From Faeciplasma sp900553675 (lineage in GTDB: Bacteria > Bacillota > Clostridia > Oscillospirales > Ruminococcaceae), in contig CAUAFG010000006.1 in assembly GCA_958428235.1 (NCBI GenBank), positions 1-64,000 on the forward strand: a stretch of DNA of 64,000 nucleotides, given 5' to 3'. The notes under the pieces were generated by a model. That model was not told the origin of the DNA. It saw only the letters and a list, made by a program, of their open reading frames with translations, and searched no databases. Shown one piece after another: positions 7,661 to 15,964 of the stretch. Within the stretch, counting starts at the first letter, position 1. Each line of letters starts with the position of its first letter. The position numbers were made by a program, and so were the translations under genes.

Positions 7661-8431
7661 GTGTGCGGCAATGCTTTTCTGCACCGTATGCAGCAAGAGA
7701 CTCATCAAAAGAACGACCCGACAAGACCGCTGGCACACGCTTTTTGTGAATTCTGGGATAATTGGGAATATAGCGCCAAGGCAAATAAAACTCTGCCTCT
7801 GCCGCCGTTCAAGCCGGATTTTTGGACAACCAGCTCCAACAAACAGCTCAACTTTGCTCAGCACATCAACACTATTTTGAAGGCAACAGGAAAAGCTGCT
7901 GTGGTTGTTCCGGATAAAGTTCTCTTTGAGGGCGGTGCCGGCGAAATAGTACGCAAGAAAATATTGCAGACCACCGATTTGCACACTATACTTCGTTTGC
8001 CGACCGGTATCTTCTACAAGCCGGGTGTTAAGGCAAATGTGATTTTCTTTGATAAGCGTCCGGCAAGTCCTGATATGCAAATTAAAGAAATCTGGTTTTA
8101 CGATTTTCGTACCAATATTCATTTCACGTTGAAGCAACATCCTATGACTGATGCTGATCTGCATGATTTTATTTCTTGCTATAATCCCGAAAATCTTCAT
8201 GAGCGCAAGGAAACATGGTCGGAAGAAAATCCCGATGGTCGTTGGCGCAAATTTAGCATAGACGATATTTTAAAGCGTGACAAAACAAGCCTTGATATCT
8301 TTTGGATTAAGGACAAGTCACTTGCCGATCTTGATAACCTTCCCGATCCCGATGTGCTTGCCGATGATATTATTGAGAATCTGCAAAGTGCTTTGGAAAG
8401 TTTTCATGAGCTAAAAAAGCAACTGTCGTAA
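7661..8431 (+). pseudogene. In-frame chimera: GH2 middle fragment fused to the C-terminus of type I methylase HsdM
   Basis: The open frame (256 residues) starts in out-of-frame GH2 leader sequence, then carries about 38 residues identical or nearly so to residues 401-440 of the GH2 at 26728 (NDPTRPL.HAFCEFWDNWEY). At a conserved Asp-Phe-Trp it switches to the C-terminal part of a type I restriction-modification DNA methylase (TSNKQLN, KAAVVVPDKVLFEGG, LRLPTGIF and NLPDPDVLADDI). The methylase lacks its SAM-binding and NPPF catalytic motifs. No hsdS or hsdR follows. A good start codon and ribosome site are missing, so I treat it as a fusion relic, although the frame is fully open. Confidence 0.8.
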
Positions 8432-8460
8432 TTTTTATTACTCATGCCCCATGACTTTTT

Positions 8461-8502
8461 AATATGCACTCCAAACGTGTCTAACCTTTTGGGGTGCATA
8501 TT
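8461..8502. terminator. 15-bp stem hairpin after the HsdM relic
   Basis: AATATGCACTCCAAA (8461-8475) pairs with 8488-8502, with one G-U, around a 12-base loop. It starts 30 bases after the HsdM stop and has no long T-run. It may be the original terminator of the restriction operon or part of a repeat. I see no gene in the rest of 8432-8695. Confidence 0.45.
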
Positions 8503-8695
8503 AGACAATGACAGGTAGATTATTATAAAAAATAAAGCGCTTGAAAGTTGGTTTGGCTTGCTTTTTATGCTTTCTCGCTAAATATGCAAGGTGACCATAC
8601 TTAGCCATCATATTATTTCATTCCCCAAAAATCCATCATCCCACATGTCCCATTATCACCCCTCACAGAACCCCATCTCGCTCTCACACAAAAAA

Positions 8696-9181
8696 TTAAG
8701 CATTAGAAATATATCTCAATTCCTTAATGCAGTATTCCTTAAGAACATCCCGTATGACATCCATCATAGCGTGATGTTCTTTTTTGGTTCCATAATATCT
8801 GTGACCGTCAACATAGCTGACTGAGTTCATGACAAAGTGAAAATGAGGAGAGCTTTGGGTTTCGTGGACTGCGTACACAATCTGATATTCTCTTCCAAGT
8901 CTGTAAGCAATCTTCTTTGCAATATCATTTACGATTTTATAACTCCATACCTCTTCATAGTCAAATGATAAAATAAAATGCCTGAGCTGAACGCCGTCAG
9001 ACTTTCCAAAATGCCTCGAAACCTCGTTCATGCTTTCCACTATGTTGCAGGTATCTACATGAAAAGCTCCATAATATCCATGAATCATCTTGCTGGGATC
9101 CAGTATGTAACGTATGACCTGTTTTTTAGATTCAGTGTCATGATATTTACCTTTGCCGTTTGCAGTTTTGAACACCGCCAT
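8696..9181 (-). CDS. Small relaxase/mobilisation-nuclease domain protein
   Basis: This 161-residue protein has a strong AGGAGG-type site before its ATG at 9181. It resembles the N-terminal relaxase domain (PF03432): an early Tyr-rich stretch (GYYGAFHVDTC), LRHFILSFD, then the metal-binding HFHFVMN motif in SSPHFHFVMNSVSYVDGHRYY. Full relaxases are usually 300-600 residues, so this is only the nicking domain. It may be a natural minimal relaxase or a truncation with a new stop. No accessory mobilisation or coupling protein is adjacent. It marks a mobilisable element relic. Confidence 0.7.
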   Translation of the reverse strand: MAVFKTANGKGKYHDTESKKQVIRYILDPSKMIHGYYGAFHVDTCNIVESMNEVSRHFGKSDGVQLRHFILSFDYEEVWSYKIVNDIAKKIAYRLGREYQIVYAVHETQSSPHFHFVMNSVSYVDGHRYYGTKKEHHAMMDVIRDVLKEYCIKELRYISNA

Positions 9182-9337
9182 AATATATTCCTCCTATATA
9201 GTTTAATTTACTTATTTATTTTAATTAATTAGTATTTATTAATGTATATAAGATAATCTAATATATCTTTATATTTCTCTTAATTATTTCTTTTTTATAT
9301 ATTTGAGATATTACCTGCGGTTATTTATTTGACGCAA

Positions 9338-9364
9338 GGGGAAGAACGAAAACCGTCCTTCCCC
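9338..9364. terminator. GC-rich hairpin between relaxase and symporter genes
   Basis: GGGGAAGAACG (9338-9348) pairs with CGTCCTTCCCC (9354-9364) with one mismatch. It lies in the 315-base gap 9182-9496, which is otherwise very AT-rich and shows no gene. It could terminate the minus-strand GH2-symporter transcript, which ends at 9497. Confidence 0.5.
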
Positions 9365-9496
9365 TCGGGGCCCTGAAGTAGTACTACTTTATAGTTATAT
9401 GATTATAACTCTTTACTTTGCATTTTTTGACTGTACCTGATTTTCATCTTAACTTCTTGATAGTTACTTCCTGCCCGCTTGAGTGCTTGACTTCCG

Positions 9497-10279
9497 TTAG
9501 CTGTTTGGTATATTCTGCGATAAAGGCTGTATTGCCTGTGCAAATTGAGCTTGATTGAATACCGCCTGCATACGCTTCATCTCCTCAATCTTGTGATCCG
9601 TCAGGACATGAGCATAACCGTTTATGTCTTTTTCCAACCACAATGGCAGCACAACCATGCTGATCATCATGCCGATGATGATACCGGAAATCAGCGTCCA
9701 GGACATTTTTCGGATGTACTGTATAAATGCTTTTTCCTTGGGGTCACGAGTTACCAAAGAACAGATGGTATCCCGGAACAGATAGAAATATGCGCTGCCC
9801 ACGGTATGATAGCAGATTACAAGAAAGAAGAAATAGAACCAATAGATGTTGCCCATACTGTTGCCGGGGAACAGGAATATCAGGCAGCCAATGATGATTG
9901 ATACAAATCCGAAGATAAGATGCCAAGGGCGCATACGTCCTTGTTTGGATTCCGTGTTCTGAATCAGCCAGCCATTGAGCAGACCTATACCCATTGCCAA
10001 AACCTTTGCCACTGTCATGACAATCTCATACCAGCCGCCCATCTGGCGGATCATTTCCACATTTTCGACACCGTACATGGCACCGGTTTGCTGCGTAAAG
10101 AATTTCTCCACTAGGGCTGCAATGGTATTGACCACAAATATAAGACCCAGCGGACCAATCAGATGCCCCAATACCCATTCTTTGGTAGATACAGAGTTGG
10201 TAGTGGCTCTGCTGTCCATAAATGGCTTATCAAATAGCCCTCCACTAAGCAATCCTTTTTTCTTTAGCGTTGTTGTCAT
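9497..10279 (-). pseudogene. Truncated GPH-family (glycoside-pentoside-hexuronide) cation symporter
   Basis: The first ~220 residues match the N-terminal half of MFS/GPH sugar symporters, with about six membrane segments and the conserved loops QGRMRPWHLIFG and SLVTRDPKEKAFIQYIRK. After WLEKDINGYAHVLT the sequence switches to a hydrophilic tail (DHKIEEMKRMQAVFNQ and on) that is not transporter-like, and stops at residue 260 of an expected ~450-500. Transport function is therefore very unlikely. It sits 3 bases after the GH2 gene in the same operon and was presumably the importer for that enzyme's substrate. Confidence 0.82.
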
Positions 10280-10282
10280 AGT

Positions 10283-12619
10283 TTATTCGACCTCCACTTC
10301 TATTGTTACAGGCTCCATGCCTGCGGATTTTACGGTAATCGTCGCTTTGCCCGGGACGTCTCCTGCCCGAAGCACAGCCAAGCAGCGACCCCGATAGGAA
10401 TTATGATATGGTTTATTGAAGACCTCATCGGTCTTACACAGGGCGCTTCCGAAACCTGCAAGTGTAACCGCGCCGTCTACCGTGATTTCCACACGCTGTT
10501 CAATGTATGGCTTTAGATTACCGGCTCTGTCCGTAAATTCAATTGGCAGATAGCAAAGGTCCTGCCCGTTTGACCGAAGGATGTTCTTTTCTGGATTTGC
10601 TGTGATGACGGTTTCATCTTTTGCAGTGTGCAGGCTGTGGAAAGAAACCAAGTTGTTGTTTTTGTCTAATGCTTCTGCCGTCAGGGTCCCCGGTTGGTAG
10701 GGCAGCTTGAAAATAGCCTTGTATTTCTTGACTGGTTTGGTGCAGATTTCTTTGCCATTTAAAATCAGCCGAACGGATGCCGCATCCGCATAGACTTCTA
10801 CAACTGCTTTTTCGCCTTCAAATCCCTGCCAGCTCCAACTGTCAATGGCATTGGTGAACTGCCACGCGCCGATGGTTGGGGCTTCTTTAGCGTGATTGAT
10901 CGGACGAACACCGATAAAAGGCTTTTTTCGCAGACCCCAGACGGTTTGCATAAAGTACATGGATGCCAGAGGCTTTCCGGTAATATCAATCATGCCCTGT
11001 CCTGCAAGCAGCGGCAGTCCTTTGTAGGAATGATATGTCCAGTCGCCAATGCAGGCTTCACCCAGATAATCCCATGCTGACCAAACAAAATCGCCCAGAA
11101 GTTGGGGATACTTTTTCACCCGCTCCCAGTTATAGGGCAAATCCGCCACCATTGTCTCGCTGCCCACCATAAGCCGGTTTGGGTATTTTTTTACGTCCTC
11201 GTCATACCGGGATGACGCATAATTCAGCCCCAAAATATCCAAGCTGTTGGCTGCTCTCAGACAGGCTTTGTCGCCCTTCGCCCCTTTGCTCATAAAGAAC
11301 ATCAAAGGACCCAGTTTTTGAGCAATGGCGTTGAAAAATGCCGATCCAGTCTTTTTTTCCTTATATCCGCCCGTTTCGGGAAGAGGTTCCGGTTTATAGT
11401 CGTCCCGATCTTTGTAAACACCTATGCCTATGTTAGTGTAGACATTCAGAAGAACATTGATGCCGGCGGTTACTGGGCGGGTGTTGTCAAGACTGTGCAT
11501 GAAATCCGCCAATTCCCGGCAAACCTCCTCACCGCGCTTGGTTGCGGTTTCGGATACTTCGTTGCCGCTGGAATACATGATGACGCAGGGATGATTCCGG
11601 GAGGATTCCACCATCGCAGTTATATCCTGTTTCCAGTCTTCTGCGAACCAACGAGCGTAATCGTGGTAGGTCTTGGGCAGATACCAGCCGTCAAAAGCTT
11701 CGTTCAGTACATACATACCCAGCTTATCGCAGATATCTAGGGTGATTTGAGACGCCGGGTTGTGGGCAATCCGGACTGCGTTGAAGCCGCTCTCTTTTAG
11801 AATACGAATGCGGCGTTCTTCGGCATCCAAAAACTCGCAGGCACCCAGCACGCCATGGTCATGATGGATGCATCCGCCCCGAAGTAAAACGCGCTGTCCG
11901 TTGACGGTCAAGCCCTTGCCTGCATCCCATTCCAGCTTGCGGATGCCAAACGGAATCACTCGCTCGTCTGTATCGGTCTTGATTATAACAGTGTAAAGAA
12001 AGGGATTCTCCGCGCTCCACAGCTTGGCATCAGGCACCTCAAGAATACCGGGCTTCCCGCCGGCTACTCGTTTCTTATCATCGTAAATTTCCACCGTAAT
12101 GCTGCTGTTCCGCGTGGTCTGTACATCCACCATGATTTTTGCCGGGTGAATATGAATAGTCTCCAAATGGACCTGCGAAATGTGGTTCTGTTCCCGAATA
12201 ATCAGCTGTACCGGTCGATAAATACCGGAGCCTGAATACCAGCGGCAGTTTGGCTCTAAAGTGTTGTCCACCTCCACACGGATGGTGTTTTCACCAGCCT
12301 GCACAAAATCGGAGATATCCGTATCAAATGCAGTATATCCATACCGATGTGAACCGGAGAGCCTTCCATTCGCGTATATTTTACAGTTCTGGTATACTCC
12401 CTCAAAGTGCAGCATCACGGATTTACCGATTATTGTGGCATCCAGCTCAAAGGTTTTTTCGTAGATATATTTTCCTCCTGGAAAATAACCGGTATTGACG
12501 CCGTTTTGGCATCCAGCATCCCGCGTCTCGAAAATCATGGCGTCATGGGGAAGATTAACCTCAACCGGGGGGCTGCCATCTTTTTGATATGTCCAGTTTT
12601 TACAAAAATCTATTGTCAT
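10283..12619 (-). CDS. GH2 beta-galactosidase-type glycosidase with DUF4982 domain
   Basis: This 778-residue cytoplasmic enzyme uses ATG 12619, where GAGGTGATG gives a proper ribosome site. A longer frame to 12769 is hydrophobic junk from the promoter. Domains in order: jelly-roll sugar-binding (about 10-130), Ig-like, TIM barrel (about 230-560), then DUF4982 and a final Ig-like domain. The acid/base is Glu354 in SSGNEVSE and the nucleophile Glu488 in MVGSETMV. Expected activity is retaining beta-galactosidase or a related exo-beta-glycosidase. It is the first gene of a two-gene operon with the broken symporter and is divergent from the AraC gene across 108 bases. Confidence 0.88.
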   Translation of the reverse strand: MTIDFCKNWTYQKDGSPPVEVNLPHDAMIFETRDAGCQNGVNTGYFPGGKYIYEKTFELDATIIGKSVMLHFEGVYQNCKIYANGRLSGSHRYGYTAFDTDISDFVQAGENTIRVEVDNTLEPNCRWYSGSGIYRPVQLIIREQNHISQVHLETIHIHPAKIMVDVQTTRNSSITVEIYDDKKRVAGGKPGILEVPDAKLWSAENPFLYTVIIKTDTDERVIPFGIRKLEWDAGKGLTVNGQRVLLRGGCIHHDHGVLGACEFLDAEERRIRILKESGFNAVRIAHNPASQITLDICDKLGMYVLNEAFDGWYLPKTYHDYARWFAEDWKQDITAMVESSRNHPCVIMYSSGNEVSETATKRGEEVCRELADFMHSLDNTRPVTAGINVLLNVYTNIGIGVYKDRDDYKPEPLPETGGYKEKKTGSAFFNAIAQKLGPLMFFMSKGAKGDKACLRAANSLDILGLNYASSRYDEDVKKYPNRLMVGSETMVADLPYNWERVKKYPQLLGDFVWSAWDYLGEACIGDWTYHSYKGLPLLAGQGMIDITGKPLASMYFMQTVWGLRKKPFIGVRPINHAKEAPTIGAWQFTNAIDSWSWQGFEGEKAVVEVYADAASVRLILNGKEICTKPVKKYKAIFKLPYQPGTLTAEALDKNNNLVSFHSLHTAKDETVITANPEKNILRSNGQDLCYLPIEFTDRAGNLKPYIEQRVEITVDGAVTLAGFGSALCKTDEVFNKPYHNSYRGRCLAVLRAGDVPGKATITVKSAGMEPVTIEVEVE

Positions 12620-12727
12620 TTCATCACCTCTCTGTCCTTTTTGAACATATTTTATCATATAGCTCTTGAAATGTATTGCACTAAAGTATATAATATTACA
12701 TATTAGTATTTTAAGGTGGAATAAATA

Positions 12728-13921
12728 ATGGACTATCGTGCTTATTGTGAGATGTTTTATGCAGCGCATTATCTGCCCGTTGCTGTGTATGAAGAAAGAA
12801 GATTTCTTTGCTCCTCCGGCTTTTATGAGGATAGAGATCCATATCCGTTTGTTTTGCCCAAACTGATAGAGAAGGGAAGTCCAGCCATTTATGTATCATC
12901 GGATACCGGCTATTATGGTTTGGTACAATGCGGGGACGGTAAGCATTGTATGGTTCTGGGACCTGCCTACTCAACTTCGGTAACGGATGGATTTATCCGC
13001 ACCTATATGAGCAAAAACTCGATTCCTCCACAGCGCTACGGAGAAATCGAGTCGTTCTTGGGAGGTATATCCCAATATACTTATAATCAGTTTCTTAATC
13101 TTTTATTGTACCTGCATTTTACCTTGACCGGTGAAAAGCTGGGACTGGGGCAGGCATTCGGCTTAACCAATACCGGATATCAAGCTGTTGTTGGACAGCA
13201 TCATTCCCAAAGCTTTTTTGAAGCTCGCGAAGAAGGAATTAAGCATGGCACATACTTTTTTGAACAGCAGATGCTGGAGCTGATCAAAAACGGTGAACCG
13301 GACAAGCTTAACGCGTTCCTTATGGCAGCAGCCAACGCTGCCAACACGCGTGAGGGAAAGCTGGCAGAAACGCCCCTTAGACAAGCCAAAAACCTATTCA
13401 TAGGTTTGATCACTATGGTTGGAAAATTTGCTGCTATCCCTGGCGGCATGGACATTGAAGAGACCTACCAGCTTATCGACACCTACATTCAAGAATGTGA
13501 AAAGCTGCAGACAGAGGAAGCGGTTAAGAATCTGCAATATAATATGCCCATAGACTTTGCACAGAGAGTGGCTCAGCAGAAGCTGCCGGATGGAATATCC
13601 AAGGAAGTATTCTCGTGTATGCATTTCATCGCGACTCATATCAATGAGCCAATCGGTGCTATAGACGTGGTATCCTTTTCGGGAAAGAGCAGAGCCTATC
13701 TTTTCAAAAAGTTTCGTGAAGAGCTTAATATGAGCATCGGTGAGTATATTATGGATTGCCGCCTGCGTGAAGCAAAGTCATTGCTGAAATATACAGATAA
13801 GTCTCTGGCTGAAATCAGCACCTATCTTTGCTTTTCCAGTCAGTCACATTTTCAAAATGTTTTTAAGAAACACTTCAATGTTACACCTTTTGCATATCGT
13901 AAGAAATATTATAGCCACTAA
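12728..13921 (+). CDS. AraC-family transcriptional regulator (large, 397 aa)
   Basis: The C-terminal ~100 residues are a double helix-turn-helix of the AraC type (VVSFSGKSRAYLFKKFREEL, then LAEISTYLCFSSQSHFQNVFKK ending FAYRKKYY). The ~290-residue N-terminus (RFLCSSGFYEDRDPYPF, GLVQCGDGKHCMVLGP) is a ligand or signal domain of a kind common in Firmicutes beside GH2 genes; its ligand is unknown. AAGGTGG precedes the ATG. It is divergent from the GH2-symporter operon, so it most likely activates that operon from the 12620-12727 intergenic region in response to a sugar. Confidence 0.85.
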   Translation: MDYRAYCEMFYAAHYLPVAVYEERRFLCSSGFYEDRDPYPFVLPKLIEKGSPAIYVSSDTGYYGLVQCGDGKHCMVLGPAYSTSVTDGFIRTYMSKNSIPPQRYGEIESFLGGISQYTYNQFLNLLLYLHFTLTGEKLGLGQAFGLTNTGYQAVVGQHHSQSFFEAREEGIKHGTYFFEQQMLELIKNGEPDKLNAFLMAAANAANTREGKLAETPLRQAKNLFIGLITMVGKFAAIPGGMDIEETYQLIDTYIQECEKLQTEEAVKNLQYNMPIDFAQRVAQQKLPDGISKEVFSCMHFIATHINEPIGAIDVVSFSGKSRAYLFKKFREELNMSIGEYIMDCRLREAKSLLKYTDKSLAEISTYLCFSSQSHFQNVFKKHFNVTPFAYRKKYYSH

Positions 13922-14129
13922 GGAAACTCAGAACAAATCGCCAGCGGGATTTCCGTGATGTATACAATATGCCCTCAAAGACCTGATAGTCGGACAAGCT
14001 TCTGCTCGCTGACAAATGAGCAGACGGAAGAAGTATGCAAAGCTGTTTGAGGCTTCTGAGATGTTTATGGCAGGGGATGAGGGGATGATTTTTTTGCCGA
14101 TGATGTGAAATGCTGATTCCGGTAAAAAT

Positions 14130-14168
14130 AGTCAGCCATAGGGGAGAGCCTGTGGCTGACTTTATTTT
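14130..14168 (+). terminator. Rho-independent terminator downstream of the AraC gene
   Basis: AGTCAGCCA (14130-14138) pairs with TGGCTGACT (14153-14161), the stem extends inward through AGG/CCT, and a T-rich tail follows. The 433-base gap 13922-14354 holds no gene I can support; its minus-strand frame at 14180-14310 looks like a short coding relic (NISLFMTNHADWLMRM) of unknown origin. Confidence 0.75.
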
Positions 14169-14354
14169 TTTGGGGTGGTTTGGCAGGTATTGAATTGATA
14201 CCTCGCGTTTTCCTCTGCTCCAACGTCATCCTCATAAGCCAATCTGCATGATTCGTCATAAACAGCGAAATATTCAGCACATCATTATCCGGCATATAAT
14301 TATCCCACGAGAACCATATGCAGAGCTTACATTTAACTATGCAGAATAAAGCCC

Positions 14355-15722
14355 TCAGTTCACACCCATCAACCCTGAAATATCCACCTCAAAAGTAAAC
14401 CCCTTGGGAATACCGCTGCGGCGGATAAACATCACCATGTACCACGGAAGGTAAGTCACTTTCTCGTCACAGTGAATATTATCTTTACATAGAACAAAGG
14501 CATTTCTGAACTTCCATTCGTCCACCGACAAAACATTGTCAAGCGCTTTGTGCTTGGTATAATCCGAACCCGACTTCACTTCAATCAGGTCGACGCTCAT
14601 GCCGTTTTGTATCACAAAATCGACCTCGCCGTGCTTTGCTGAATCAAAGTAATTCAGTGCCAGACCGTTTGATTTGAGCTGCTGTGCTATTGCATTTTCA
14701 AGAATGCTTCCCATGTTGATGGATAGATTTCCGTTCAGCAAATCGAATTGGATATTGTCCATGCAGGCAGCGCACAGAAGACCTGTGTCGTTCATGAACA
14801 GCTTAAAAAGACTGTGCTTTTCATTCAGCTTGATGGGCGGCTGAGGCTCGCATGAATTGTAGCAAGGAAGTGCAACTCCTGCATTGTCAAGCCATTTGAA
14901 GCTGTTTTCATAGCGATTCAGCCTTGCATTTTTATTCAGGGAGTTAAGATAAAATCTTCTGTTCTTTTCGTTAAGCTGAGAAGGAATGCTGTCAAATATA
15001 GCACGGATTTTCAGCTTGTCTCCGTCATCGGCATACTGGGAGATGTCTAAACGGTATTGCTCAAGTATCTCATTCTGAAAGGCTATAACACGTCCGATGT
15101 CGTGAGTGTCAACAAAAATCTGCACAGCTTCCGGCATCCCGCCTACTACAATGTAGCTGTAGAACAGCTTGTTCAGGGTATTATGAACGGATGCCGAAAC
15201 CGGAGTGAGCTCGTTGAAGCATTTTTGAAGATAATCAACCGTAGACTGCTGAACACCGTTCGCCCATAAAAACTCCTCAAAGTCCATCGGATACATTCTG
15301 TATATTTCCTCAAAGCCTACAGGATATGATTCGACCTCTTTATATCTGACTCCAAGCATCGAGCCGGATTCGATATAGTCAAACCTTGAATCCTCGACCA
15401 AGAACTTCATAGCAGTCCTGACGTTGGGAAATTTCTGTATCTCATCGAACAAAATCAGTGTTTTATGAGGTATCAAGGGCTTGCGAATGTATGCCGTCAG
15501 ATTGGTTATTATTTCATCGGCATTCAGATTGCCGGAGAATATTTCTTCTGCTCTTTCATCCTCTACAAAGTTGATTTCAACAAAGCATTCGTAGTTCTGC
15601 TTTCCAAACTCGCGAATCAAAGTGGTTTTGCCAATCTGTCTCGCGCCGATTATGCAAAGAACCTTTTTGCTATCCTGTTTTTTCCACTCTACAAGCTTTT
15701 CATAAGCCTTTCTTTTTAGCAT
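14355..15722 (-). CDS. AAA ATPase with C-terminal DUF4143 nuclease-like domain
   Basis: This 455-residue protein has an N-terminal AAA_14-type ATPase with Walker A GARQIGKTT (about 26-34) and Walker B LILFDEIQ (about 88-95), then a DUF4143 domain. The latter contains GSILENAIAQQL and EVDFVIQNG...LIEVKSGS, the PD-(D/E)xK-like restriction-endonuclease-fold signature (E, D, E-V-K). The family is widespread and multicopy in gut Firmicutes and Bacteroides and its role is uncertain; defence or mobile-element association has been proposed. A truncated relative is at 20287. Its promoter region is a repeat shared with the GH78 gene. Confidence 0.87.
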   Translation of the reverse strand: MLKRKAYEKLVEWKKQDSKKVLCIIGARQIGKTTLIREFGKQNYECFVEINFVEDERAEEIFSGNLNADEIITNLTAYIRKPLIPHKTLILFDEIQKFPNVRTAMKFLVEDSRFDYIESGSMLGVRYKEVESYPVGFEEIYRMYPMDFEEFLWANGVQQSTVDYLQKCFNELTPVSASVHNTLNKLFYSYIVVGGMPEAVQIFVDTHDIGRVIAFQNEILEQYRLDISQYADDGDKLKIRAIFDSIPSQLNEKNRRFYLNSLNKNARLNRYENSFKWLDNAGVALPCYNSCEPQPPIKLNEKHSLFKLFMNDTGLLCAACMDNIQFDLLNGNLSINMGSILENAIAQQLKSNGLALNYFDSAKHGEVDFVIQNGMSVDLIEVKSGSDYTKHKALDNVLSVDEWKFRNAFVLCKDNIHCDEKVTYLPWYMVMFIRRSGIPKGFTFEVDISGLMGVN

Positions 15723-15755
15723 GATTTCACCGTCCTGTTCATTTTGCTTTTATTC

Positions 15756-15929
15756 GATGAGATTAGTGTAACATAATTCAGAGCATTTTGCAATAGTATT
15801 GTCACATTTTTTGTAACATAATTTTCGATTTTATTCTATGCTTTGTCACATAATCTGAGATAATTAATCATTTGAGAAATAGGAGACAGACATAACAAAA
15901 CAGTCCCGCCTATCAAATAAGCAGGACTG
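15756..15929. repeat. Intergenic promoter/terminator cassette, copy 1
   Basis: This 174-base non-coding segment is homologous to 37350-37515. Shared blocks include GTAACATAA, TTTTGCAATAGTA.TGTCACA, ATCTGAGATAATTA and the hairpin CAGTCCCGCCTAT. In both places it sits between the 5' end of one minus-strand gene and the 3' end of another, unrelated one, so the whole spacer has moved as a unit. Confidence 0.8.
15897..15929 (-). terminator. Terminator of the Fic gene
   Basis: CAGTCCCGCCTAT (15901-15913) pairs with ATAAGCAGGACTG (15917-15929) with two G-U-type pairs. Read on the minus strand it is followed by TTTTGTT, fitting termination after the Fic stop codon at 15965. Confidence 0.75.
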
Positions 15930-15964
15930 CAAAATGTTGTCTTTATCTATTGAGATTTTGCGCT

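Noticed and set aside
12250..12706. Plus-strand coding frames inside the GH2 gene at 10283-12619.
   Set aside because: They are antisense shadows of a well-supported gene, with no ribosome sites.
10283..12769. Longer GH2 start at 12769 giving a hydrophobic N-terminus that might look like a signal peptide.
   Set aside because: The extra 50 codons run through the divergent promoter region, while GAGGTGATG precedes ATG 12619, where normal GH2 homology begins.
14065..14310. Small minus-strand gene containing NISLFMTNHADWLMRM.
   Set aside because: It overlaps a strong terminator, lacks a convincing start, and I cannot match it to a family; at most a coding relic.
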